Origin: Leptospira broomii serovar Hurstbridge str. 5399
GTDB taxonomy: Bacteria; Spirochaetota; Leptospiria; Leptospirales; Leptospiraceae
Direction of reading: 5' to 3'
Length of the DNA stretch: 64,000 nt
Assembly (NCBI RefSeq): GCF_000243715.2
Contig: NZ_AHMO02000008.1
Location: 2,013,501-2,077,500 of the forward strand
Shown: positions 1-9,312 of the stretch, piece after piece
How positions within the stretch are numbered: the first letter of the stretch is position 1
Layout: every line of letters starts with the position of its first letter
The notes under the pieces: generated by a model
What the model saw: the letters and a program-made list of their open reading frames with translations, nothing else
Database searches by the model: none
What the model was told of the DNA's origin: nothing
Translations under genes and position numbers: made by a program

Positions 1-1491
1 CCAGTCTTTGCGATTCCTCTTTACGAGGAAGTCGCTAAAACCGCCTCCAATTCCGATGTGCGGAAGACCGCTTCGACACGGCTTTACTTTCTTTACGAAA
101 AATTTAATAAGTATATCCCCGCTTTGCAATACCAGATTAGGGCCGGTACGATTAAAAATAAAAAAGGGGAATGGTCAGGTTTTGTTCAGGGACTTGCTCA
201 AGGCTTGGGCGTAAGTCCTTACGCTTTAATCGGGATCACCCATTCCTGCGCTAAATCGACTCGGCAGTTTGCTCCTGTCGAACAAACGACTGTTTCTGAT
301 GCCGCAGTAAATCCGCCGCAGTCGATACCGGAACCCTATCGTTCCCTTTCGAAAAAGGAGAATCTCCCGCTAGTTCGGCTTTGTTACTCGCTTAAAATGA
401 AGACGAGAGACTACGAAGGCTGGGATCATGTATTTGCCTACTTGGTCGAGAGAGGTCTGTTAACTAAAGACGCCGCTTTGCCGCTTTGGGTGGGTTCCGC
501 ATTACAATCGGGAAAAGGAACACCTTATCGTAGAATTTTTTTATCCGGTCGATCCAAGAGCCTCAGCGTGGATTCCAAGTCGGATATACTATATCTATAT
601 GCGAAGTTTCTACGAAATAGGGGGCGTCTAGAAGCGAGTGCCCGCTATTTTTTAATGAGCTCCTCCTACGGCAATGTAAGACGAGGCAAACTCGAATCCG
701 CTAAGAACTTATTACTTATGGATCGTAAAAAGGAGGCCTGTTCCTTTCCCTCGGATACGTACACCGGAGGAGAAGAAGCAGAGTTGCTCTTCCGCAAAAT
801 ATGTCAGATGTCCAGCACGGACTGGATTAGTTCATACCTACCAGCGTTGAAAATACTAATAAAGGAAAATCCGGATCCTGTCTTTGCATATGCAATTCAC
901 GGTGGCGGAAGGGAAGGCGCGGAGTATTTCCTTTCTCTAATGAATACGGGAATATCGGACAGGGACGATGACGGCGAAGAAGAGACCGAGTTTAATGAAA
1001 TCCTGTCGAAGCTTCTTCCTGACGAAGAAAAGAATCATCTTCCGTTCTGGGACATTAGAGATCGCGAAGCGAATTTACTTTTATCCGATCGAACAAAATA
1101 TATTTGTAAAGTGATTCGACGACCGTTCTTCGGACCGGTCAGCATTCAACCTCAATTTTGCAAGGAAGTACTTCCGGGAAATTTGGATACGATCTTGGCC
1201 TCGGTTAACGAAGAGGAAGAAGATGCAAGTTACGCTTTTGCCGACCTCGGATATCTACCTGTCAACGCAAAGTGGATTTGGAAGAATTTTCCGATCTCCG
1301 ATGGGTCGAATCCGCTCGATGTCACAAGTTCCACTCCGGTAGCCGGTCCGCTTTCCATATTAGGGCCTTGGAACTTAGATTACATCGTGTATCGAAAAAT
1401 TTTAAAAAGAACTTACGCTGAAATTCGAAAAGGGAATGAATATTATATTATATCGGTGAAGCCTAGCTCGATTCTTTGGGAAAAGCAATAA
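1..1491 (+). CDS. Hypothetical protein, 5' end outside the window
   Basis: The reading frame is open from the first base with no stop, so the gene begins upstream of the window; the ATG at 58 is only the first internal methionine. The visible part encodes about 496 residues. I do not recognise the family. The central part (LYAKFLRNRGRLEASARYF and the following helices) looks like a TPR-like helical array, and there is an acidic stretch near position 970. No catalytic motif or membrane span is obvious in the visible part. The gap of 273 bases to the next gene shows no clear terminator. Confidence 0.7.
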   Translation, partial: PVFAIPLYEEVAKTASNSDVRKTASTRLYFLYEKFNKYIPALQYQIRAGTIKNKKGEWSGFVQGLAQGLGVSPYALIGITHSCAKSTRQFAPVEQTTVSDAAVNPPQSIPEPYRSLSKKENLPLVRLCYSLKMKTRDYEGWDHVFAYLVERGLLTKDAALPLWVGSALQSGKGTPYRRIFLSGRSKSLSVDSKSDILYLYAKFLRNRGRLEASARYFLMSSSYGNVRRGKLESAKNLLLMDRKKEACSFPSDTYTGGEEAELLFRKICQMSSTDWISSYLPALKILIKENPDPVFAYAIHGGGREGAEYFLSLMNTGISDRDDDGEEETEFNEILSKLLPDEEKNHLPFWDIRDREANLLLSDRTKYICKVIRRPFFGPVSIQPQFCKEVLPGNLDTILASVNEEEEDASYAFADLGYLPVNAKWIWKNFPISDGSNPLDVTSSTPVAGPLSILGPWNLDYIVYRKILKRTYAEIRKGNEYYIISVKPSSILWEKQ

Positions 1492-1764
1492 TCGCGTACG
1501 GGTTGTGCTTAAAATATTCCTGATACAATTCGATCTATTTTTCGTTCTCGGAAACTGTTGAAAGATAGAATGGGAAGTCCGACCCGACTAACCTATGCGT
1601 ATCGGTATGGGATCTCATTGGCGAAGGAATAGTTTGCGGCGGGAAGCCGTTTCGATATTGGCAAATGACTCGCCAACGCAATCAATGCCGACATTAGGCT
1701 AAAGTATAATTTTTATTGCACCTTGGTATTTTAATTTCGTAAACTTTACCAGCAGGAAAACACG

Positions 1765-3504
1765 ATGAATAAACAAAATTTCATAATATATATTTCTATT
1801 GTACAAATTCTAATTTTTATTTCGTGTAGCGTATCGGATTCAAAATCGTCCGTGCGCCAAGCTCCGAAGCTGGAAGAATTCAATGCCGAATTTGAACGGA
1901 AGATCTATAAGGTCGCCGAAGGAATCTACTCGGCCGTCGGTTTCGGAATTTCAAATTCGATATTAATCGTTGGAAAGGACGGGTTGATTATCGTCGACAC
2001 TTTGGAAGATCTTAAATCGGGCGAGGAAGTTATGGCGGAGTTTCGTAAGATTTCCGATTTGCCGGTTAAGGCGATCGTTTATACTCACAGTCATCCGGAT
2101 CATATTTTCGGTTCTCCGGCATTTGCGATAAGCGGCAATCCGGAGGTTTTTGCCCATGAAAGTTTGAAGACGAATATAGAAAGACTGGCTAGCGAAACGA
2201 CTCCCATCATCGGTTCCAGAAGCGCACGGATGTACGGAAATTACTTAACGAAAGACGAGGTAGTTAACGTAGGAATAGGGCCTTACCAGGGATATAATAG
2301 CTCGACTAAGATCGATTATCTGCCTCCTACAAAAACGTTTCAGGAGAAATTATCGGTTACCATTGCAGGAGTACCATTAGAATTGATTCATGCACCCGGA
2401 GAAACGGACGATCAGATTTACGTTTGGATTCCGGATCGTAAAGCCTTATTAGTGGGGGATAATTTCTACAAATCGTTTCCGAATTTATATACGATTCGAG
2501 GAACTTGGTTTCGAAGTCTTAAAAAATGGTATCAATCGTTGGATATTGCCCGGGCCCTTCGACCCGAATATCTAGTTCCTAGTCATGGACGTCCTCTTAA
2601 CGGGTCTTCCGGTATTTCCGGAATTTTAACCGATTACCGGGACGCGATTCAATTCGTTCACGATCAATCCCTGCGCGGAATCAATCGCGGATTCAACCCC
2701 GACGACTTAGTGGAATATGTTAAGTTGCCGAAGCATTTGGCTTCATCGCCTTATCTCCAGGAAGTATACGGAAAAGTTTCCTGGTCCGTTCGGGCAGTCT
2801 TTAGCGGAAACTTAGGTTGGTTCAGCGGCGATTCCGCCGACTTACAACCGTTATCTAGGAATGAGCAGGCGAAACTTGTTTCGGATTTGGCTGGAGGCGA
2901 AGAAAAATTACTGGTATTCGCCGAAAACAAGCTAGAACAAAAAAATTACCAGTCGGCACTTCAATTAACCGGATACATTTTGCGAATAAATTCCGGGAAT
3001 AAGAAAGCAAAGGAAATCCGGATTCGATCGTTAAGAGAATTAGGGCAGAAAGAAATCAATGCGAATGCTAGGCATTATTATTTGACGGAAGCGATAGAAA
3101 TTCGAGACGGCTTTGTCGCAAAGTTGCAGGTTAAGCCCAATCCTCCTCTGCTTCGCCGATATCCTCTTTCGGTCTTTTTCGACAATCTTGCGACGAACTT
3201 GGACCCGGTCGCGAGCGCAAAGATCGACGGTAAGGTTTCTTTTAAATTCAAGGACACTGGGGATGAGTTTACGATTCACCTGAGAAAAGGAGTCGCCGAG
3301 ATTACTTCAAAATTGGCTTCCGATTCAAACATATTAGTTTATTTGAATTCTCAAGAATGGAAAGAGATGTTGCTCAGGGTAAGAAATCCCGTAGCCGCAT
3401 TAAGGGGATTCGAATACAAAAAAGGGAATCTCTTGGAATTCGCAAAATTTCTCGGAAATTTTTCTCCAATGGAACCCGTACTTCCGTATCTGGGAGATAA
3501 TTGA
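1765..3504 (+). CDS. Alkylsulfatase-like metallo-beta-lactamase lipoprotein
   Basis: This 579-residue protein has a lipoprotein signal ending FISC (Cys21), then an MBL domain with the metal motif THSHPDH at residues 107-113, a later HAPGETDD motif, VGDNFY and a PSHG histidine. The MBL part is followed by a helical region and a C-terminal SCP2-like segment. That order (MBL, dimerisation helices, SCP2) is that of type III linear alkylsulfatases (SdsA1/BDS1 family), which hydrolyse alkyl sulfates. The ATG has a good ribosome site (AGGAAAA) 5 bases upstream. Exact substrate is inferred; a lipid-anchored form suggests action in the periplasm or at the surface. It stands alone in front of the repeats and tRNAs. 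Confidence 0.82.
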   Translation: MNKQNFIIYISIVQILIFISCSVSDSKSSVRQAPKLEEFNAEFERKIYKVAEGIYSAVGFGISNSILIVGKDGLIIVDTLEDLKSGEEVMAEFRKISDLPVKAIVYTHSHPDHIFGSPAFAISGNPEVFAHESLKTNIERLASETTPIIGSRSARMYGNYLTKDEVVNVGIGPYQGYNSSTKIDYLPPTKTFQEKLSVTIAGVPLELIHAPGETDDQIYVWIPDRKALLVGDNFYKSFPNLYTIRGTWFRSLKKWYQSLDIARALRPEYLVPSHGRPLNGSSGISGILTDYRDAIQFVHDQSLRGINRGFNPDDLVEYVKLPKHLASSPYLQEVYGKVSWSVRAVFSGNLGWFSGDSADLQPLSRNEQAKLVSDLAGGEEKLLVFAENKLEQKNYQSALQLTGYILRINSGNKKAKEIRIRSLRELGQKEINANARHYYLTEAIEIRDGFVAKLQVKPNPPLLRRYPLSVFFDNLATNLDPVASAKIDGKVSFKFKDTGDEFTIHLRKGVAEITSKLASDSNILVYLNSQEWKEMLLRVRNPVAALRGFEYKKGNLLEFAKFLGNFSPMEPVLPYLGDN

Positions 3505-3513
3505 AGAAAGACA

Positions 3514-3645
3514 TCGTTTGCGTAGGCTCGTCGTAATGCTTACTCGACATCCTGTCTCGTATTGCTCCCTATGGGTCGCAAACACATTACTCTATTCGAA
3601 TCCTGATTTTGTTTATGAAGAAATTATTGTGCAGGGAAGGATTCG
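3514..3645. repeat. Direct repeat copy 1, ends in a tRNA-Tyr 3' fragment
   Basis: These 132 bases recur at 3671-3802 with four substitutions and no gaps (offset 157). The last 18 bases match the 3' end of the tRNA-Tyr gene (acceptor strand and half of the T arm, minus strand), so copy 1 carries a tRNA tail without a tRNA body. A GTAATGC/GCATTAC inverted pair lies inside the unit. Confidence 0.85.
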
Positions 3646-3670
3646 CCTCCCCGTCACTCGGCATCCTGCC

Positions 3671-3866
<196 letters not shown>

Positions 3867-3919
3867 GAAGTAGTTGGAAGAGTCCGGAAAAGAAAGATGT
3901 CCTTTTCCTGCGCCAGATC

Positions 3920-3992
3920 AGCTGCCTAGAGGAATCGAACCCCCAACCTGCTGATTACAAGTCAGCTGCTCTACCAATTGAGCTAAGGCAGC
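3920..3992 (-). tRNA. tRNA-Thr (TGT)
   Basis: On the minus strand, acceptor GCTGCCT pairs perfectly with AGGCAGC, the D arm GCTC/GAGC is intact, anticodon loop CTTGTAA on stem GCTGA/TCAGC gives anticodon TGT, and the T arm contains GGTTCGATTCC. The length is 73 nucleotides, the discriminator is T and CCA is not encoded. It is the promoter-proximal gene of the Thr-Tyr pair. Confidence 0.96.
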
Positions 3993-4088
3993 ATTCGGAC
4001 TCGTTGACCAGTATTCAAATCGGAATTCCCGGGTCAACCGATTAAAAAGGATTTTCTCCATTCGGATAGAATCGCTAAGTGGAATAAA

Positions 4089-4475
4089 ATGCCATTTTTC
4101 CTTGTCAATCTGGGGATGACGATCTCCATCATTCTATTTTATCTCGGATATTGGTTTCGCTTTAGAAACAATCGTCTGCATCGAATTTTCAATATAGCAG
4201 GAATGAGTTTTAATCTCGCTGCAGCGACTTACTTGCTATCCTTAAAATATCTATTCGGTGGAATGGATGCCGCCGGATTTATTCCTGTAGTGGATCGATT
4301 GATCATCGATATTCATCGAGGTGTTGCGGCGCTAACTTTGATTTTAATGCTTCTTATGGGATGGTCCGGGATAACCGGAAAAAAAAGATTCCATAGGAAA
4401 CTGCACTTTGTTTTTCTACCATTATATACAATCGTATATTTCTCGGGATTATTCCTCTTCCGATCCGGAAGTTAA
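4089..4475 (+). CDS. Small four-helix membrane protein, DUF420-like
   Basis: This 128-residue protein is nearly all membrane: four hydrophobic segments separated by short basic loops. Several conserved-looking histidines sit at membrane borders (RLHRIF, IDIHRGVAAL, RFHRKLHFVF), a pattern like the DUF420/YozB family or cytochrome b561-like four-helix bundles. The family assignment is tentative. The ATG at 4089 has a GGA about 7 bases upstream. The transketolase gene follows after 24 bases, so co-transcription is likely, though no functional link is apparent. Confidence 0.6.
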   Translation: MPFFLVNLGMTISIILFYLGYWFRFRNNRLHRIFNIAGMSFNLAAATYLLSLKYLFGGMDAAGFIPVVDRLIIDIHRGVAALTLILMLLMGWSGITGKKRFHRKLHFVFLPLYTIVYFSGLFLFRSGS

Positions 4476-4499
4476 GGTTGAGAAAGGCAGCAGGTCGGA

Positions 4500-5324
4500 A
4501 TGAACGATATCAAAGAACTAAAAGAATTCGCCAATAACATACGCAAGAATGTGATCAAGATGGTCACTGCGGCCAAGTCAGGCCACCCGGGAGGTCCCCT
4601 TGGCCTTGCCGATATCTATGCCGTTCTTTATAAGAAGGTTTTGAATCACAAACCTACCGATCCGGAATGGGAAGATAGAGATCGTTTGATTCTTTCCAAC
4701 GGTCACGTTTGTGCCGTCCGTTATGCTGCAATGGCTCAATCGGGTTTCTTTCCCGAGTCCGAATTATTGACGTTTCGAAATATCAACTCGAGATTGCAAG
4801 GCCACCCTTCTACTCGCTATCTCAAAGGAATCGAAAGTTCGTCCGGATCTTTGGGTCAAGGTCTTTCGGTTTCGGTAGGGATCGCACTCGGAGCGCGTTT
4901 GGCTAAAAAGAATTACACCGTTTATGCCTGTATCTCGGATGGAGAATGCGGAGAGGGAATGACTTGGGAAGCCGCGCAATCAGCAGCACATTATAAGACC
5001 GATAATTTGATCGCATTCATGGATAAGAACGGGATTCAGATCGACGGCTTTACGAAAGACGTCATGAACTTGGAACCTCTGGACAAAAAATTTGCCGCTT
5101 TCGGTTGGAACGTCATCGAAGCGGACGGCCACGACATCGCCGCAATTCTTTCGGCTTTCGAAAAAGCGAAATCTCATAAAGGATCTCCGACGATCATCCT
5201 CTTTACCACCGTACTTGGGAAAGGAGTCTCTTTCATGGAGAATAACCCGGCTTGGCATGGAACTCCACCAAATGCAGAGCAGGAAAAAAAGGCATTGGAA
5301 GAACTGGACGCCCTTAGCGTTTAA
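4500..5324 (+). CDS. Transketolase, N-terminal (ThDP-binding) subunit
   Basis: At 274 residues this is only the first half of a classical transketolase. It has the family's [11 protein letters not shown] motif near residue 25, SNGHVC, the GSLGQGLS segment, and the thiamine diphosphate/Mg motif starting SDGECGEG and ending near DKNG. In split transketolases the C-terminal pyrimidine-binding half is a separate polypeptide, usually encoded next door; here the next gene is unrelated, so the partner must lie elsewhere. The role is carbon exchange in the pentose phosphate pathway. Start is supported by AGGTCGGA just before the ATG. Confidence 0.88.
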   Translation: MNDIKELKEFANNIRKNVIKMVTAAKSGHPGGPLGLADIYAVLYKKVLNHKPTDPEWEDRDRLILSNGHVCAVRYAAMAQSGFFPESELLTFRNINSRLQGHPSTRYLKGIESSSGSLGQGLSVSVGIALGARLAKKNYTVYACISDGECGEGMTWEAAQSAAHYKTDNLIAFMDKNGIQIDGFTKDVMNLEPLDKKFAAFGWNVIEADGHDIAAILSAFEKAKSHKGSPTIILFTTVLGKGVSFMENNPAWHGTPPNAEQEKKALEELDALSV

Positions 5325-5650
5325 TATTCTTTGATAATGGCCAACGAATAATCCAAAACGGTTAGGAAAAGTTTCCCTTGACTGACCGTTTTATTTCGTA
5401 AAACAAATTAAAAGATTTTTTCTTCGTCTTTTTTTGAATAAATCGTTCTTTCTTACAAACCTTTAAACTTAGAAAAAAATCGCCGCTTTTTCATTTTCTC
5501 TTTCAACTTCCTTGACTTCATCCTATACTTTTTCCTAAACGGAAAGCGAACATAAACGAACGACATAGTTAGTTTATGCATCACATCCTTTTTTGATCGT
5601 TAGAAAAACTTCCTAATTGACGTTGCTTTTCTAAGATTCACGTTATTGCT
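5325..5650. other. AT-rich intergenic region without a gene
   Basis: These 326 bases between the transketolase subunit and the SirB1-type gene are rich in T runs on the plus strand, as in TTTTTTCTTCG and TTTTTTTGAATA. I find no coding frame with an acceptable start, no tRNA and no stable hairpin. A TTGACTTC/CTATACT pair near 5512-5530 is too closely spaced for a normal promoter. Confidence 0.5.
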
Positions 5651-6550
5651 ATGCAATCCTCCGACTCACCTTACGGAACAGTTCCTTTCCCACCCGATAA
5701 GATCGAGGATAAGTTTTATCAACTCGAGTTTTCAACCTCGGCGGAAAGATCTAAAATTATCGGTGAGATTGCCTCGATGATTCCCTGGCAGGTTCGAGTG
5801 TGCGAGGTCGCCGACGAGCTAAAAGATCCGACACTTCGCGTATTTGCGAGAGGGGTTGCACCCGAGGTTCATTCGGAACGCATAACGCTGCGTTATGTGG
5901 CATTGGCTGAAAAAGGACATCCGAACCACTACGACGATTTGGAGGAAGGGGTATTTCTGCTTTCCTCCGTGATAGAACCAGAATTATCCTATCCGGAATT
6001 CAGGACATATTTGGATCGAATCGCGCTCAGAGTGGAAGAGCTCGTGGATCTAAACGAGGATCTGGCCTCGGATGACGTTAAAGTGCATTTCCTCACTCGA
6101 GTCCTTTCCCAAGAGGAAGGTTTCGTAGGAAACCATGACGAATACGAAGATCCCGACAATTCCTTTTTGCACAGGGTCTTTATCAAGAAACGGGGAATCC
6201 CGATATCCTTATCCGTAATTTATCTGCTAGTGGCTCATAGACTTCGTCTGCCATTGTACGGAGTAAATATGCCGTTGCATTTTCTTTTACATTTTGAGTC
6301 CAACGATTATGAGACGTATATCGACCCCTATCACGGAGGCGTGATGCTGGATCGTTCAACTTGCATTCGTTTCTTAAAAGCTAACGGCTTTCAAGCTCAC
6401 GATCGATATTTTACTCATGCAAGCTCCCTCACGATCTTAAAGAGGATGTTCCGGAATTTGATACATATCTACCGAAAGAAGGAAAATCGTGAGATGGAAA
6501 AGATCCTTTCCCGACATCTTCTAGCGCTGGATAGTAAGTGGAAACCTTGA
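5651..6550 (+). CDS. SirB1-type transglutaminase-like protein
   Basis: This 299-residue protein matches the SirB1/YchA family (transglutaminase-like core 2 with an N-terminal helical region). Visible family features are [20 protein letters not shown] around residue 175, then [10 protein letters not shown] and IDPYHGG. In this family the usual cysteine of true transglutaminases is generally absent, so catalysis is doubtful, and I see no such cysteine in the core motif. The first 150 residues are extra relative to the core and are HEAT-like helical. No strong ribosome site precedes the ATG. It lies 88 bases ahead of the polyprenyl synthase on the same strand. Confidence 0.8.
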   Translation: MQSSDSPYGTVPFPPDKIEDKFYQLEFSTSAERSKIIGEIASMIPWQVRVCEVADELKDPTLRVFARGVAPEVHSERITLRYVALAEKGHPNHYDDLEEGVFLLSSVIEPELSYPEFRTYLDRIALRVEELVDLNEDLASDDVKVHFLTRVLSQEEGFVGNHDEYEDPDNSFLHRVFIKKRGIPISLSVIYLLVAHRLRLPLYGVNMPLHFLLHFESNDYETYIDPYHGGVMLDRSTCIRFLKANGFQAHDRYFTHASSLTILKRMFRNLIHIYRKKENREMEKILSRHLLALDSKWKP

Positions 6551-6638
6551 TTATTAGTTTCTTTCATTTCCGCATTTCTGAGCTTTCCTGCTTGAGCGGG
6601 AAATTCATTCAGAAATAGTGTCGAAACAAGGAAACTCC

Positions 6639-7598
6639 GTGAAAGCCAAGGGATTGAAGGACCTCCTCGTCCGAAAGTTCGACAAAAAACTATATGAAAT
6701 CATCGACGAGGATTTGCGTTTGCTCGCCGAAATTAAGGACTATACGATTCGTTCCGGAGGGAAGCGGATTCGACCCGTCCTGCATTATTGCATGTGCAGG
6801 ATATTAGGATATAAAGGGGAAAAATATACGGACGTAGGAGCAATCGCGGAATTGATTCATGCAGCGAGCCTTTTGCACGACGACGTAGTGGACGAAGCGC
6901 AGACTAGGAGAGGAGTTCCTAGTGTAGGTTCTAAATTCGGAAATAAAACGGCCATTCTTGCAGGCGATTATTTATTGGCATGCGGGATCGATCATTTAAA
7001 TAGTCTAGGATCACCATCATTGATGGATCTATTTACTCAGGTTATCAAAGATCTTTCCATCAGCGAACTTATTCAGATGGAATGGGAACGGAATCCGAAA
7101 TTGGATTTAGGTATTTATGATCGAGTTGTCTACGGTAAAACCGCGTCGTTATTCGGGGCCGTCTGTCAGGCAGCGGGAATTCTTGCTGAGACACCCAAGA
7201 AAAGTCTAAAAAAATTGCATGAGTTCGGTATCCGCCTAGGTTCTCTTTTTCAAAAACAGGATGATGCAATCGATTACTTTCAGGCGGGAGAACAGACCGG
7301 AAAAATCCCCTTAAAGGATTTTAAAAACGGTTTATATACTTATCCTGTCCTAAAGCTTCTTGAACACGCGGATAAGAACGATAAAAAATTGACTCATTCC
7401 CTTTTTGCAAAGGATGACCGTAATAGCCAGGATGAAATGGTAATCCTTTCTTTGCTCAATAGGTATAATATTCGTAAAACCTTAAATGAGGAATTCCAGG
7501 CTGATGTCGAGGAACTCTTGAGATTTTTAAAGGGGTACCCTGAGACTCCTGAAGGGGCCCTGGTTAAGGAACAGTTCCGGAAGCTGACCGAAGTGTAG
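6639..7598 (+). CDS. Polyprenyl diphosphate synthase
   Basis: This trans-isoprenyl diphosphate synthase has both aspartate motifs: [15 protein letters not shown] near residue 80 and [10 protein letters not shown] near residue 205. The GGKRIRPVL substrate-binding segment precedes the first. A small alanine five residues before the first motif favours long-chain products, so an octaprenyl- or similar synthase supplying quinone tails or lipid carriers is likely. I chose the GTG at 6639 because AAGGAAA lies 4 bases before it; a longer in-frame GTG at 6618 has no ribosome site. Confidence 0.87.
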   Translation: MKAKGLKDLLVRKFDKKLYEIIDEDLRLLAEIKDYTIRSGGKRIRPVLHYCMCRILGYKGEKYTDVGAIAELIHAASLLHDDVVDEAQTRRGVPSVGSKFGNKTAILAGDYLLACGIDHLNSLGSPSLMDLFTQVIKDLSISELIQMEWERNPKLDLGIYDRVVYGKTASLFGAVCQAAGILAETPKKSLKKLHEFGIRLGSLFQKQDDAIDYFQAGEQTGKIPLKDFKNGLYTYPVLKLLEHADKNDKKLTHSLFAKDDRNSQDEMVILSLLNRYNIRKTLNEEFQADVEELLRFLKGYPETPEGALVKEQFRKLTEV

Positions 7599-7687
7599 AG
7601 CTTTAAGAACCCGGACTCTGGTTTTGGATCGCAGAGAATCCGATTTCTTCCGTTTAGAAGAATCGGGAAGCTTGATCTAAATCGAAA

Positions 7688-8038
7688 TCAATTAACCGCG
7701 TTTTTCAATAAGTGGAATACTGATCCCGAATGCTGACGAAGATAGAAAAAATAAGCGTTTGCTGTTAAGCTTATAACCAACGGCAAAAACTTAAAGAATT
7801 TTGTCTTCGCGAAAGAAAACACGATGAACGCCAATAATACGCCGATGACGGGTAAAAGTGAACCTATCGTCATCAGCAAATAAAAGAGCCAGAAATTCGG
7901 TATCTGCTCTTCTTCTTGCGTTTTTCTCCGAATCGCAGACTTTTGCGGAGTATGAGTTCCGCTAGATTGTCTGTGCTCGACGTGTACTACTTTCACTTTT
8001 TCCCTAAACTTCTGATCTGTGTTTAGTGTCTTTTCCAT
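7688..8038 (-). CDS. Small membrane protein, unknown function
   Basis: I do not recognise this 116-residue protein. The first 45 residues are hydrophilic and basic; then come two membrane segments (FWLFYLLMTIGSLLPVIGVL and FKFLPLVISLTANAYFFYL) joined by a short loop. The ATG follows CTAAAGGT closely. It is convergent with the polyprenyl synthase gene. Confidence 0.55.
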   Translation of the reverse strand: MEKTLNTDQKFREKVKVVHVEHRQSSGTHTPQKSAIRRKTQEEEQIPNFWLFYLLMTIGSLLPVIGVLLAFIVFSFAKTKFFKFLPLVISLTANAYFFYLRQHSGSVFHLLKNAVN

Positions 8039-8219
8039 ACCTTTAGTTTAATAAGTTTTAAAACATAAGCAATCATCATCCGAAAATAATAGGGCTTTTG
8101 CCTCTCGGAATTTATATCAAAGTACCGAGCCGATTCAGAATAATTTAGCCCGGAATAACGAGAAAAAGGGTCTAATACTTAAATATTCGTGAAATGAAAT
8201 TTTCGCGTATAATGCCTAT

Positions 8220-8410
8220 TATGTGTCCCATATACCGAGAAATTTGATCCATATAAGAATATGTAGAGTTTAGGTCTTGAATTTCAGAAGGTTCAGTTGT
8301 CAAAGAGAGAATTTTAATAAACGAACAGAATCACATAAAACGGTAATTCTATAATTTCAAAGTTAGCAGAGAGAGTCGGGCTGCCGCAGGGATGGGCAGC
8401 CCTTTTTTTT
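8220..8410 (+). ncRNA. Candidate small RNA ending at a strong terminator
   Basis: The 370 bases between two minus-strand genes contain no credible plus-strand reading frame, yet a strong plus-strand intrinsic terminator lies at 8378-8410. A TATAAT at 8208-8213 could be the -10 of a promoter for a roughly 190-nucleotide transcript; its -35 is weak. The upstream plus-strand gene ends at 7598 with an opposing gene in between, so read-through from it is a less direct explanation. The 3' end overlaps the stop codon of the lipoprotein gene on the other strand. Confidence 0.35.
8378..8410 (+). terminator. Intrinsic terminator
   Basis: An 8-bp G+C-rich stem (GGGCTGCC at 8378-8385 with GGCAGCCC at 8395-8402, 9-base loop) is followed directly by eight T residues on the plus strand. 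The minus strand lacks a T run after the stem, so it acts on plus-strand transcription. Confidence 0.85.
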
Positions 8411-9161
8411 ATTGGGTGGTTGTAGAAGTTCCTGCAGGAATCGACTGGCTAGTGCAATTTACGTCTCCTTTAATGGAAACGCTTACACCCGATACTGATT
8501 GCGAATTGAAACATTGCTGTCCATTCTGCGTATAACACATACTAGACGAAGTTGCCGAAGTACAATTGATAAAGTCGACGGTATAACATTGTGTGAGGGA
8601 CAAACCGGCACTCCCACTGGCTACGACGTTCCCGACCAGATCGAGAGTCACCGTTAAATAGGAAAGCGCTTGAGAACCGGATACGGACGTATCTATCGGC
8701 ACACCGCTTCCGCCCCAGGCGATTTTTCCGTAATTCGCGACAAGAGGTTTTGCGGTTAAACTTCCCGAATAAGAGAATCCTTGTTGGGAATCTATTTGTC
8801 CCTGGTTTTGAGTACTATCATACAGGAACTTTAAATAAACGTAATCTCCGGTCGTATAATAAAGCCTGCTGATTACGGTAAATTGCGTATTCGATGAACC
8901 GGACGAAGTCGATGTAGTCGTCGTAGTCGTCGAGGTCCCACCTGTCGTGCTGCTTGCCGTATACGGAGATCCGGTTCCGCAGTTAGGAGTTTTGGTTTTA
9001 TCCAAGCTCCCGTGAATGCTAAAGTTGACCGAACCGTCCGTAGAAGTTACCGTTAAGTCGGATTTAGTCGAGTTGTGGTGCTCGCAGGAGAGAGTAAAAA
9101 GTAGCAGGCTGCCGACTAGATATAGTTGTTTTTTTTTCAGATTCGCGAGTCGGTCGAGCAT
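8409..9161 (-). CDS. Ser/Thr-rich lipoprotein, unknown function
   Basis: With the start at 9161 the product is 250 residues: a basic N terminus (LKKKQ), a hydrophobic segment and lipobox FTLSC, then a Ser/Thr/Gly-rich linker with a run of threonines, and a C-terminal part with several cysteines (QCYTVDFINC, MCYTQNGQQC). I do not recognise the family. The frame is open to an ATG at 9284, but a convincing promoter lies inside that extension at 9183-9211, which places the true start downstream of it. The ATG at 9161 has GGGA about 9 bases upstream. The stop codon sits in the T run of the opposing terminator. Confidence 0.75.
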   Translation of the reverse strand: MLDRLANLKKKQLYLVGSLLLFTLSCEHHNSTKSDLTVTSTDGSVNFSIHGSLDKTKTPNCGTGSPYTASSTTGGTSTTTTTTSTSSGSSNTQFTVISRLYYTTGDYVYLKFLYDSTQNQGQIDSQQGFSYSGSLTAKPLVANYGKIAWGGSGVPIDTSVSGSQALSYLTVTLDLVGNVVASGSAGLSLTQCYTVDFINCTSATSSSMCYTQNGQQCFNSQSVSGVSVSIKGDVNCTSQSIPAGTSTTTQ

Positions 9162-9182
9162 CGTAAGGGATCCCATAGTTCT

Positions 9183-9211
9183 AGTATCAATCATCGGTAA
9201 GGCAGGGTCAA
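9183..9211 (-). promoter_or_regulatory. Promoter of the lipoprotein gene
   Basis: Minus-strand TTGACC (9206-9211) and GATACT (9183-9188) are separated by exactly 17 bases. The predicted start of transcription near 9176 leaves a leader of about 15 bases before the ATG at 9161. Confidence 0.6.
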
Positions 9212-9312
9212 GAATGAAATCCCTGGGTTTTATAACGCCTGGAATCAAATGATCTGACCTAAAGAATCCGGCTAAGGTTCCCATTCAGATTGACGATTCC
9301 ATTCTTTCGGGA

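Noticed and set aside
1682..1710. Promoter for the alkylsulfatase gene based on TATAAT at 1705-1710
   Set aside because: The -10 is perfect but no acceptable -35 lies at 16-18 bases; left out as a feature.
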